Positions 7,325-18,997 of a DNA stretch of 64,000 nt are shown in pieces. Both the position numbers and the translations under genes were made by a program. The notes below the pieces were generated by a model. The model did no database searches, was not told where the DNA came from, and saw only the letters and a program-made list of their open reading frames with translations. The DNA is from VRUE01 sp963704515 (GTDB lineage Bacteria; Actinomycetota; Thermoleophilia; Solirubrobacterales; 70-9). Location: NCBI GenBank assembly GCA_963704515.1, contig OY969913.1:2666001-2730000 (forward strand), read 5' to 3'. Each line of letters opens with the position of its first letter. The stretch's first letter is position 1.

Positions 7325-8196
7325 ACCGAGCCGAACAGCTCGCGCGCCCGCGCCAGGACCACGTCAGGCCGCTCCTCGGCGATGAAGTGCCCGCAGCGCT
7401 CGACCGTCTCGACGCGCATCTCGTCGGCGTAGGGCTCATACCCCGTAAGGATGTCGGCGCGGATCACCGGATCGGCCTCGCCGGCGAGAAGCAGCGTCGG
7501 CACCGGGCTGCGACGCGAGCGGTGGTAGCCCTTTTTCAGGCGCGGCAACTCGCGGGTGAGGAAGCTGCGGTAGACGTGCGAGGCGGCGGCGGCGTGGTCG
7601 GACGGCCGGAAGCTCTGCGCGAAGCACTCGAGCTCCTCCTCGCTCCAGCTCATGCCCGGGTGAGCGCCGCGGCGCAGCGCCAGCTTGACCAGCCCGGTGT
7701 GGCGAAGCGCGGCGGTACCCAGCCCCGGGGTGGCGAGGATGAACTGATACGCCGTCCGCTGCAGCGCCTGCAGCGAGGGCTTCGGCGGCTCGAACCAGGG
7801 GTGGACGATGCCCAGCGCCAGGTAGCGGCGGATGCGCTCGGGCGCCCCGAGGCAGAGGAGGAAGCCGGTGTACCCACCCCAGTCGTGGCCGATCAGGTCG
7901 ACCTGCCCGAGGCCGAGCTCATCGAGCAACGCCAGGGTGTCGTCGGCGAAGCCCTGGACCTCGTAGCGGCCGGGCGGCGCCTCGCTCCAGCCGAAGCCGC
8001 GCAGATCCGGACAGATCACTCGCCGGTCGGCGGCCAACTCCGGGATCACCTTGCGCCAGATCCACCAGTGCTGCGGCCAGCCGTGCAGGAGGACGACCGG
8101 CTCGCCCTCCCCCGCTTCGGCGACGTGCATCCGCACGCCGGCGACGTCGACGTAGCGGTGCTCGACTCCCTCAACCTCCGGTGGCGGTCCGTACAT
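7321..8196 (-). CDS. Alpha/beta hydrolase, epoxide hydrolase-like
   Basis: Soluble alpha/beta-hydrolase of about 291 residues. It has HGWPQ (39-43, oxyanion hole), nucleophile motif GHDWGG (Asp105), an AGEADP loop for the acidic residue and GHF (His270), consistent with the epoxide hydrolase/haloalkane dehalogenase branch that uses Asp as nucleophile. The substrate cannot be told. I prefer ATG 8196, where family similarity begins; an in-frame start 39 nt further out (8235) is possible. It is convergent with ogt and their stop codons overlap. Confidence 0.85.
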   Translation of the reverse strand: MYGPPPEVEGVEHRYVDVAGVRMHVAEAGEGEPVVLLHGWPQHWWIWRKVIPELAADRRVICPDLRGFGWSEAPPGRYEVQGFADDTLALLDELGLGQVDLIGHDWGGYTGFLLCLGAPERIRRYLALGIVHPWFEPPKPSLQALQRTAYQFILATPGLGTAALRHTGLVKLALRRGAHPGMSWSEEELECFAQSFRPSDHAAAASHVYRSFLTRELPRLKKGYHRSRRSPVPTLLLAGEADPVIRADILTGYEPYADEMRVETVERCGHFIAEERPDVVLARARELFGSV

Positions 8197-8288
8197 CACC
8201 GCCAATCTACACGGCATCTCCGCGAATCTCGGCACGGCACGACGCCCGCGGCTAAAGCGATCCCGACCGTTGGTCGATCAAGGCCGCG

Positions 8289-8858
8289 GTGCTCTCCAAA
8301 CCCCCCCAGCGAACCCGCCGCACGGCACCCACCGAGCGGTTCGCCCTGCTCGTCTGCTTCGCCGCGCTGCTGGCCGTACTGGCGATCCTGGGCACAGCCA
8401 AGCTCGCCCACGCCGCCGAAGCCCCTCCCCCGTCCGAACCAGACGTCCAACTGGCCGAAGAAGAATGGGAACTCGAAGAAGGCGAAGAATGCGTCGAAGT
8501 GGAACAGGGGGAAGGCTGTGAAGAAGCCGAAGAAAGCGAAGGCGAAGTCTGCCCCCTGCGGAGCGCCCACGCCCACCTCGCGGAGAGCCACAACCGTCTG
8601 AAGCTGACCATCGGCTACACGACCAACGAACCGACCCCGGCCACGGTCAAGATCCAGAACGGCGCCACCAAGGTCTTCAAGCGCTACCTCACCCAATCAG
8701 GCGTCCTGCGCCTCACCGAGAACGCAACCCCCTTTCACGCCAAGGTCATCATCCGAGTCGAAGCAGTCGGGTGGGCCGGGTGCCCCTCCCGGCGGCTTGT
8801 ACTTTTTCGTCGTGAGCCGCGAGGCGCCAGCCCATCTTCTTCCCACCGAAAAAGTTGA
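8289..8858 (+). CDS. Secreted acidic protein of unknown function, 3' end inside a palindromic element
   Basis: 189 residues from a GTG start. A basic N-terminus and hydrophobic segment (about 18-36, then AHAAEA) look like a Sec signal peptide. A Glu-rich stretch (about 55-80) and a short beta-rich region (LKLTIGYTTNEPTPATVKI) follow. I recognise no family. The final 30 or so residues (from GWAGCPSRR) are encoded by the inverted repeat at 8771-8881, which also supplies the stop codon. The original C-terminus has therefore probably been replaced by repeat-derived sequence. Confidence 0.55.
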   Translation: MLSKPPQRTRRTAPTERFALLVCFAALLAVLAILGTAKLAHAAEAPPPSEPDVQLAEEEWELEEGEECVEVEQGEGCEEAEESEGEVCPLRSAHAHLAESHNRLKLTIGYTTNEPTPATVKIQNGATKVFKRYLTQSGVLRLTENATPFHAKVIIRVEAVGWAGCPSRRLVLFRREPRGASPSSSHRKS

Positions 8859-8881
8859 GCCGGGAGGGGCACCCGGCCCAC
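8771..8881. repeat. Long inverted repeat (copy B) overlapping a gene end
   Basis: Arms 8771-8793 and 8859-8881 are a perfect 23-bp inverted repeat, and a second pair lies inside (8801-8809 with 8847-8855). It overlaps the last 88 nt of the secreted-protein gene and ends 8 nt from the prfB stop, between convergent genes. The arm contains GGGTGCCCCTCCC, similar to the arm of the element at 3758-3866. A long loop and no T-run argue against a plain terminator. Confidence 0.8.
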
Positions 8882-8889
8882 CCCCCCAC

Positions 8890-10009
8890 CTACCGCGCCG
8901 ATGAAGCAGCCGTCTTGTTCAGGTAGTCCCGGATGAACTCGTCGAGATCCCCGTCGAGCACCCCTTCGGCGTCCCCGGCCTCATGTCCGGTCCGGTGGTC
9001 CTTCACCCGCTGGTCGGGGTGTAGGAAGTAGCTGCGGATCTGCGACCCCCAGGCGACGTCCTTGACCTCGCCCCGCTCCTTGGCCAGCGCCTCGGCTCGT
9101 TTGCGCTCCTCCAGCTCGATCAGCTTCGAGCGCAGGAACTGCATCGCCATCGCCTTGTTCTGGGTCTGCGAGCGCTCGTTCTGGCACTGGACGACGACGC
9201 CCGTGGGCAGGTGGGTGATGCGCACCGCCGAGTCGGTCTTGTTGACGTGCTGCCCGCCGGCGCCAGACGCTCGGTAGGTGTCGATGCGCAGATCGGCGTC
9301 GTCGATCTCCACCTCGACGCCCTCGTCGACCAGCGGGCCGACGTCGAGCTGGGCGAAGCTCGTGTGGCGCCGCGCCGAGGAGTCGAAGGGGGAGATCCGC
9401 ACCAACCGGTGCACGCCGCGCTCGGCGGCGAAGAGGCCGTAGGCGTTCTCGCCGCGGACGATGCAGGTGGCGGACTTGATCCCGGCCTCCTCCCCCGGTG
9501 AGGCCTCCTTCATCTCGACCTCGAAGCCGCGCCGCTCGGCCCAGCGCAGGTACATGCGCAGCAGCATCTCGGCCCAGTCCTGCGAGTCGGTCCCCCCGGC
9601 GCCCGCGTGCACGGTGACCACCGCGTCGCCCGCGTCATAGGAGCCGCTGAACAGCCGCGCCTCTTCCAGCTCGTCGAGGTGCACCTCGACCGTCGCCAGT
9701 TGCGAGCCGAGCTCCGCGGCCATCTCCTCGTCCTCGGCCGCCATCTCGGCCAGCTCGGCGAGGTCGCCGACCTCCGCTTCCAGCTCGCGGAAGGTCTTCA
9801 GCTTGCGCTGCGCGCCGGCGTGCGCCGCGGAAGTGCGGGCGGCCGCGTCCTGGTCATCCCAGAACCCTGGCGCCTGCATCTCTCCCTCCAAGCGCTCGAT
9901 GTCGGCTTCCAGCGATGCGGGGTCAAAGATAGTCCGAGAGCAGGGACATCTGCTCGCGGATCTCGGCCAGCCGCGCCGGCACCGACTCCGTTGACGCGGC
10001 CTCGGCCAT
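8890..10009 (-). CDS. prfB: Peptide chain release factor 2, expressed by programmed +1 frameshift
   Basis: RF2 ends translation at UGA and UAA. The reading frame opens at ATG 10009 (MAEAAST...), runs 28 codons to CTT at 9928-9926 and meets TGA (9925-9923). Shifting +1 at CTTTGAC continues as DPASLEADIERLEG and runs to 8890, giving about 372 residues, close to the usual 365. The SPF anticodon-like motif (LVRISPFDSS) and the catalytic GGQ (GAGGQHVNKTDS) are present. The gene follows the NTF2-like gene with a 1-nt overlap (TGATG) in a secA-NTF2-prfB unit. Its final stop is TAG, which RF2 does not read. Confidence 0.95.
9922..9928 (-). promoter_or_regulatory. RF2 programmed frameshift site (CTTTGAC)
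   Basis: The in-frame UGA after codon 28 of prfB is preceded by TAT CTT and followed by C, the classic slippery context at which low RF2 lets the ribosome move +1 and finish RF2. The usual upstream Shine-Dalgarno-like stimulator (AGGGGG in E. coli) is not seen: the preceding codons are CTC TCG GAC. The autoregulation is well established for the family. Confidence 0.92.
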
Positions 10010-10374
10010 CAGCGCAGCTTATCCAGCGCCGCCGCCCGGTCTTCAAAAGGGCGCCAGCCGCGGATATGGCGACCGTTCAGCTCGAAGAACCAAGCCATCT
10101 CGTCCGTAGACGCATGCGACCCGTCCTCCTCCCAGCGCCAGACCCGCCGGATCAGCGCCACGGCCCTGTCCGTGTCCTCATAGAGCTCCTCGAGCTCAAT
10201 CGTCTGCTGCACTCCCCCCGAAGGCCGCGTCGCCCACATCCGAGCCGCCTCCCGGCCCTTCCGCAACCCCTTCATCGAATGAAGCTCAACCTCGTCATCG
10301 AGCACCCCCACGAACGCATCCAAGTCCCGCTCGTTGAAAGCGCGGATGAACTCGCGAACCGGATCGTGACTCAA
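10009..10374 (-). CDS. NTF2-like (SnoaL-type) protein
   Basis: Small alpha+beta-barrel protein of about 121 residues. It begins MSHDPVREFIRAFNERDLDA, followed by LDDEVELHS and ends with an FELNGRHIRGWRPFED strand pair, typical of the NTF2-like/SnoaL fold, whose members range from enzymes to binding proteins. No function can be assigned. The TTG start at 10374 lies 7 nt after the secA stop, and the gene overlaps prfB by 1 nt, so it is translated as part of the secA-prfB transcript. Confidence 0.75.
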   Translation of the reverse strand: MSHDPVREFIRAFNERDLDAFVGVLDDEVELHSMKGLRKGREAARMWATRPSGGVQQTIELEELYEDTDRAVALIRRVWRWEEDGSHASTDEMAWFFELNGRHIRGWRPFEDRAAALDKLR

Positions 10375-10381
10375 GGCCGAG

Positions 10382-13210
<2,829 letters not shown>

Positions 13211-13246
13211 GTCCCTTGCACCGGGCATGGGTCAGAGGGTAGCGGC

Positions 13247-13343
13247 GGAAGGGCGCGGGGCACCTCCCGAACAGGCGGATACTCAAAATGCCGGTCTCAT
13301 TGGACCGGCATTTGTCAGGGCAGGAGGTGCCCCGCGCCCTTCC
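13247..13343. repeat. Long inverted repeat (copy C) between hpf and secA
   Basis: Arms 13247-13267 and 13323-13343 are a perfect 21-bp inverted repeat. It fills most of the space between the hpf stop and the secA start and abuts the hpf stop codon. The arm contains GGAGGTGCCCC, resembling the copies at 3758-3866 and 8771-8881. Inside it sits a separate 11-bp hairpin with a T-run (13286-13313). Confidence 0.8.
13286..13313 (-). terminator. Rho-independent terminator after hpf
   Basis: Perfect 11-bp arms (13286-13296 and 13303-13313) with a 6-nt loop. Read on the minus strand the stem is followed by TTTT, so hpf transcription could end here and secA would need its own promoter downstream. It is nested inside the larger inverted repeat. 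Confidence 0.6.
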
Positions 13344-13694
13344 TCAGCCTGCCGTCCGCCCGCGCAACCGCGCCACCGCACGCCGGGTCTGTGACCGCTT
13401 GCGGCGCAGCTCGCGGTGCTTCTTGACCTGGCGGCGGATGTCCTCGGCCAGCTCGTGGACCGTGTGCGCCATCTCGGGCGAGGCCTCGCTGGCCCGCAGG
13501 GTGACGCCCTTCAGCCGCAGCGTCGCCTCAGCCACCTGGCTGTCCTCGATCGAGGGGTTGCGCTCTTCGTGGACCTCGATGTCGAGCGTCGCCAGCTCCG
13601 AGACCTGCTTGCCGACCCGGCGGAACCGCTTCATCACGTGCTCCCGCAGCTCGTCGGTCACCTCGACGTTGCGTCCACGTATCTCAATCCGCAT
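13344..13694 (-). CDS. hpf: Ribosome hibernation promoting factor, short form (HPF/YfiA)
   Basis: Small ribosome-associated protein (116 residues) that binds the 30S decoding region in resting cells. It has the beta-alpha-beta-beta-beta-alpha order: MRIEIRGRNVEVTDEL, ATLDIEVHEERN, VAEATLRLKGVTLRA, then a basic helix (DIRRQVKKHRELRRKR). There is no C-terminal dimerisation domain, so it is the short type despite the high-GC background. ATG 13694 has a good ribosome site (GGAGAGGAG). It lies directly downstream of comF. Confidence 0.9.
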   Translation of the reverse strand: MRIEIRGRNVEVTDELREHVMKRFRRVGKQVSELATLDIEVHEERNPSIEDSQVAEATLRLKGVTLRASEASPEMAHTVHELAEDIRRQVKKHRELRRKRSQTRRAVARLRGRTAG

Positions 13695-13768
13695 CGTGTC
13701 TCCTCTCCGCTTTTCGGTCGGGCACCGATCGTACGCCGCTCCCCGATCCCGGGCAACGGGGTTTTTCC

Positions 13769-14389
13769 TCATAGGCGCCGGGTAAAGGTGATCGCGACGA
13801 CGCGGACCGCGCCCGCCTCGCGCAGGGCCCGGGCGCAGGCGGAGAGCGTCGCGCCGGTGGTCAGCACGTCGTCGACCAACAGGACGCTGCGCGGCGCCGG
13901 GCCGCGCGCCTCGATCCGCGGCGGGTGACCGATCCGCTCGGCTCGCCGCCTGCCCAGCTGGCGGCCTCCCCCGCGGCGGCGCAAGCAGGGATCGAGCGGC
14001 AACCCGGTCAGCTCGGCCAGCGCTCCGCCGATCTCGGCGGCGGGGTCGAAGCCGCGCCCGAGCGAGCGCAGCGGCGCGGTCGGCGCCGGGACGATCGTGC
14101 CGCTCAGCAGGTTGCCCGGCGCCAGCCACTCGATCCGCTTGGCGATCAGCTCGGCCACCGGCAGCAGGCGGCGGAACTTGAGCGCCGCGACGAGGTCGCG
14201 GGCGACGCCCTCGTGCGTGGCTGAGGACCAGGCCCGGTCGAGGCCGGGGGCGCCGTGGCCGGCGAGTGGCTCGGCTGCCGAGAGGCGGCGGGCGCAGCGC
14301 GTGCAAAGCGTCGTGTCGGGCCGGCAGGAGCGCCCGCAGGCGGCGCAGGCGGAGGGCAGCAGCAGGGAGACGGCGTGCAGCGACTTCAT
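13769..14389 (-). CDS. comF: ComF-family phosphoribosyltransferase-like protein
   Basis: Competence-protein-F family, 206 residues. An N-terminal zinc ribbon (CAACGRSC then CTRCARRL) precedes a type I phosphoribosyltransferase-like domain with LVAALKFRR, VPAPTAPLRSLGRGFDPA, a QLGRRRAER loop and the PRPP-binding VLLVDDVLTTGATL. Members are linked to DNA uptake or recombination restart; an enzymatic substrate is unknown. The start is ATG 14389. A GC-rich palindromic stretch (about 14391-14432) separates it from the gene upstream. Confidence 0.88.
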   Translation of the reverse strand: MKSLHAVSLLLPSACAACGRSCRPDTTLCTRCARRLSAAEPLAGHGAPGLDRAWSSATHEGVARDLVAALKFRRLLPVAELIAKRIEWLAPGNLLSGTIVPAPTAPLRSLGRGFDPAAEIGGALAELTGLPLDPCLRRRGGGRQLGRRRAERIGHPPRIEARGPAPRSVLLVDDVLTTGATLSACARALREAGAVRVVAITFTRRL

Positions 14390-14445
14390 GCCCCGATCCT
14401 GAGGGGCGCCGGCGCGCGTGTGGCGCGCAGAATGTCAATTAAGCG

Positions 14446-15455
14446 TCAGGACTTCGTCACGCGACCCGCGATGGCGCCGACCAGCATCGCCTCGGGCGCC
14501 AACTCGGTCCCCGCGAGCAGGATCGAGTCGCGCACCCAGGCGCCGGCGCCGAGCCGGCAACCGTCGCCGACGATCGCCGGGCCCTGGATCCTGACGCCCT
14601 CGCCGAGCTCGACCCCGGCCCCGATCAGGGCCGGGCCCTCGACCTCGGCCCCGTTCAGCTCGCTGGCCGAGCGGATGCCGTCGGCCACCTCGGGCGCCCC
14701 CGGCTCGACCCGCACCGCCCCGCGGAGCGCGTCGAGGTTGCCCTGACGCAGCTCGTCGAGGTTGCCGATGTCGTTCCAGTAGGCCTCGATCTCGTGCGAG
14801 TAAAAGGGCACGTCGTTCTCGAGCAGGGCCGGGAAGACGTCCATCGCCCAGTCGGCGAAGCCCGGCGGGTCATCCGCCCCGGCCGCCTTGCTGGTGCCCG
14901 GCTCGGGAAAGAAGTCGAAGATCTCGGAGCGGAACATGTAGATCCCGCAGTTGGCCAGGTCGGAGAGCGCTTCGGCCGGCCGCGGCTTCTCCTGGAAGCC
15001 CTGGATGCGCCCGTCCGAGCCGGTGATCGCGACCCCGAACTGGGTCGTGTCGGCGACCCGCTTGGTGGCCAGGGTCGCGACCCCGTCGTGGGACTCGTGG
15101 AACTCGCGCATCGCGGCGAGGTCGATGTCGGTCAGCGCGTCGCCGGAGATCACCAGGAAGGAGTCGCCGAGGAACTCGCGCGCGTTGCGCACTCCACCCG
15201 AGGTGCCGAGCAGCGCCTCCTCGCGGCTGTAGGAGAGCTCGAGGCCGAAGTCCGAGCCGTCGCCGAAGTGGCCCTCGATCGTCTCCGGGAACCAGTGCAG
15301 GTTGGCGACCGCCTGGTCGAATCCGTTGCGCGCCAGGAGGCGCACGATGTGCTCCATCACCGGCCGGTTGACCACCGGCACCATCGGCTTCGGCACCGCG
15401 TAGGTGATCGGGCGCAGGCGGGTGCCGAGGCCCGCCGCGAGGATCATCGCCTTCA

Positions 15456-15456
<1 letters not shown>
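14446..15456 (-). CDS. Sugar-1-phosphate nucleotidylyltransferase with left-handed beta-helix
   Basis: 336-residue enzyme making an NDP-sugar from a sugar-1-phosphate. The N-terminal nucleotidyltransferase domain opens with MKAMILAAGLGTRLRPIT, then PKPMVPVVNRPVMEHI, SGDALTDIDL and FQEKPRP. The C-terminal part (about 255-336) has hexapeptide-like turns (GAEVEGPALIGAGVELGEG). Most similar by eye to mannose-1-phosphate guanylyltransferases or glucose-1-phosphate transferases of actinobacteria; the nucleotide and sugar are not certain. ATG 15456 overlaps the ahcY stop by 1 nt (TGATG). A second, related gene lies at 18014-18997. Confidence 0.85.
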
Positions 15457-16874
<1,418 letters not shown>

Positions 16875-16933
16875 CGGTTCCTTTCGTCTCCTGCGGTCGA
16901 GGCAAGGATACGAGGCTTTGCGTGGGAGGGGGT

Positions 16934-17009
16934 GGGCCGTCGGGTGTCGCCCCCGAAACGCTCGCCGGGAGGCTCGCTGGAGTGTTTCGGGGGCGACACC
17001 CGACGGCCC
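16934..17009. repeat. Long inverted repeat (copy D) between pgi/pmi and ahcY
   Basis: Arms 16934-16959 and 16984-17009 are a perfect 26-bp inverted repeat with a 24-nt loop. It lies 33 nt after the Pgi/Pmi stop and 60 nt before the ahcY start, and its sequence (GGGCCGTCGGGTGTCGCC at the outer end) resembles the other long palindromes only in style. It may end the polysaccharide transcript, but the size points to a palindromic element. Confidence 0.8.
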
Positions 17010-17042
17010 TTTCTCTCGCCGGCGGAAAGGCCGGCGAGGAGC

Positions 17043-18014
17043 TTACGGCTGGCCGAGGGCAGTCTTGAAGCGGTCGATTGCCTCTACCGGGAGAGGGTCG
17101 ACGTCGAGAGCTTTGGCGAGCTCGAGCGAGACGAGGTCACCCAACATCGTCGTCCAGAGCAAGCGGGCTATGCGAGTTTCGCCGGGCGGACTTACCGCCA
17201 CCACCTCCGAAGCCGCATCCGTCACGACCTTTGCCGTTAGCTCGAAGCGCCGTCGCTCACGGGGGTGCTGATCGGAGTCTTCAAGCAACACCGCTGCCAG
17301 ATCCTCTCCCTCCCAGCCACAGATCTCGTTGTGGTTAGCCTCCGGCAACTCCGAGAAGAAAGCGGCTCGCTTGGCGTTCTCGTTGATCTGCGTCTTCCAA
17401 CGGCGCGCAATCGGCACGGTGAGGTCGGCACCGACGATCACTGGCACGCTTGCGTCGAGCTTGGTGGCGATTCGAGCAGCTTGGCGCTGAAGGTCCTCCG
17501 TCTGCTCCGTGAGAAACGCCGCGGCCGCGTCGATCTCGGTGTGCAGGCGTGGGGCTATCCCGGCCAGGGCGGCGACCTCGAGCGCGCAGACGAGCATGTA
17601 GGCGACCGCGGTGCGCGGCGCCGGCAGCAGGCCGGGCAGGCCGATCACCGGCACGCCGGCCTCGCGCGCGCTCTCGACCAGGGCCCCGCCGGTGCTGGCG
17701 ACGACGCGGCGCGCGCCAAGCGCCTCGGCGGCGGCGAAGCAGGCGAGCGTCTCCTCGGTGCCGCCCGAGTAGCTCGAGCAGAGGACCGTCCACTCCGGCG
17801 TCGCCCAGCTCGGCAGCTCGTAGCCGCGGACGGTGAGCAGCGGTCGCGTCAAACGCTCGCCCAGCACCGCCGCGGCGAGGTCGCCGCCGATCGCCGAGCC
17901 GCCCATCCCGCAAACGAACAGGCCGGCGGAGTCGGCGGCCTCGAGCCGCGCCGACTCGACCCGCCAGAGGGCGTCGCGCAGGTGATCGGGGATCGCGAGG
18001 ACGTCGTCGAGCAT
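17043..18014 (-). CDS. Bifunctional phosphoglucose/phosphomannose isomerase
   Basis: SIS-domain sugar isomerase (323 residues) interconverting fructose-6-P with glucose-6-P and mannose-6-P. It has CGMGGSAIGGDL (35-46), SSYSGGTEETL (80-90), the helix INENAKRAAFFSELPEANHN with catalytic Glu/His, and ends with LAKALDVDPLPVEAIDRFK. The size and motifs match the archaeal/actinobacterial type rather than classical Pgi. It overlaps the preceding nucleotidylyltransferase by 1 nt (TGATG) and would supply mannose-6-P for GDP-mannose. Confidence 0.92.
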   Translation of the reverse strand: MLDDVLAIPDHLRDALWRVESARLEAADSAGLFVCGMGGSAIGGDLAAAVLGERLTRPLLTVRGYELPSWATPEWTVLCSSYSGGTEETLACFAAAEALGARRVVASTGGALVESAREAGVPVIGLPGLLPAPRTAVAYMLVCALEVAALAGIAPRLHTEIDAAAAFLTEQTEDLQRQAARIATKLDASVPVIVGADLTVPIARRWKTQINENAKRAAFFSELPEANHNEICGWEGEDLAAVLLEDSDQHPRERRRFELTAKVVTDAASEVVAVSPPGETRIARLLWTTMLGDLVSLELAKALDVDPLPVEAIDRFKTALGQP

Positions 18015-18997
18015 CAGGCGGCCACCCTCTCATCGGCACCGACCACGGCGCCCTCAAGCGTCGCACCCGGAGCCACCTCTACCCCGGCCGCGAGGATCGA
18101 GCCGCGCACCCGGGCCCCCTCGCCGACCGCGCAGCCCTCGAGCAGGACCGAGTCGCGCACCTCGGCGCCGGGGCCGATCCGGCAGCCGCGGCCGAGCACC
18201 GCGCGCGGGCCGACCGTCGCCCCCTCGTCCACCGCGGCCCCGTCCCCGACCAGCGTTCCGGGCCCGGTCGGCTCGACCCTGGTGTGGACCCGCCGCTCGA
18301 GGATGTCCCAGCTCGCTTCGAGGTAGCGCTCAGGCGTGCCGATGTCCATCCAGTAGCCGTCGAGGCGCAGCCCGTGCAGGCCCTCGCCGACCAGGCGCGG
18401 GAAGACGTCGCGCTCGATCGAGACCTCCCTCCCGGGCGGGATCAGGTCGAGCGCGGCGCGCTCCAGCGCGTACATGCCGGCGTTGACCTCGCCCGGCACC
18501 GCCTCGCCGGTCTTCTCGAGGAAGGCGAGCACGGCACCCTCGGGACCGCTGTGCACCAGGCCGTAGGCGGAGGAGTCCTCGACCGGATAGAGCCCAAGCG
18601 TTGCCGTGGCGCCGCGCTCCTCGTGGGCGCGCAGCAGCGCGGTCAGGTCGAGATCGGTGAGCACGTCGCCGTTGAGAGCGAGGAAACGGTCCTCGAGCCG
18701 CTCGCCGAGCCGATCGGCGGCAAAGCGGATCGCGCCGGCGGTGCCGCGCCGCTCCGGCTCGACCACGTAGGTGATCCTCACCCCGGCCCGCTCCTCCTCC
18801 CCGGCCAGCGCCTCTTTCAGCACGTCGGGCAGGAATCCGCAGGCGAGCACCACCTCGGTAACGCCGTGCCCCGCCAGCCACTCGATCATGTAGGCGAGGA
18901 AGGGGCGGTCGACCAGGGTCAGGGCCGGCTTGGGCACGGTCTCGGTCAACGGCCGCAGCCGCGTCCCCTCGCCGCCGACTAGGACAACGGCCTGCAC
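18014..18997 (-). CDS. Sugar-1-phosphate nucleotidylyltransferase (mannose-1-P guanylyltransferase-like)
   Basis: 327 residues. The N-terminal catalytic domain begins VVLVGGEGTRLRPLTETVPKP, with LALNGDVLTDLDL and FLEKTGEAVPG. The C-terminal portion (about 230-320) is a left-handed beta-helix (GAVVGDGAAVDEGATVGP style repeats). The context, with Pgi/Pmi and UDP-glucose dehydrogenase, suggests GDP-mannose or another NDP-hexose for a wall polymer. The GTG start at 18997 directly follows the TAA of the dehydrogenase with no gap. Confidence 0.87.
   Translation of the reverse strand: MQAVVLVGGEGTRLRPLTETVPKPALTLVDRPFLAYMIEWLAGHGVTEVVLACGFLPDVLKEALAGEEERAGVRITYVVEPERRGTAGAIRFAADRLGERLEDRFLALNGDVLTDLDLTALLRAHEERGATATLGLYPVEDSSAYGLVHSGPEGAVLAFLEKTGEAVPGEVNAGMYALERAALDLIPPGREVSIERDVFPRLVGEGLHGLRLDGYWMDIGTPERYLEASWDILERRVHTRVEPTGPGTLVGDGAAVDEGATVGPRAVLGRGCRIGPGAEVRDSVLLEGCAVGEGARVRGSILAAGVEVAPGATLEGAVVGADERVAA

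Noticed and set aside
16875..16933. SAH riboswitch in the ahcY leader
   Set aside because: I could not find the conserved core or pairing; the leader has only a ribosome site.
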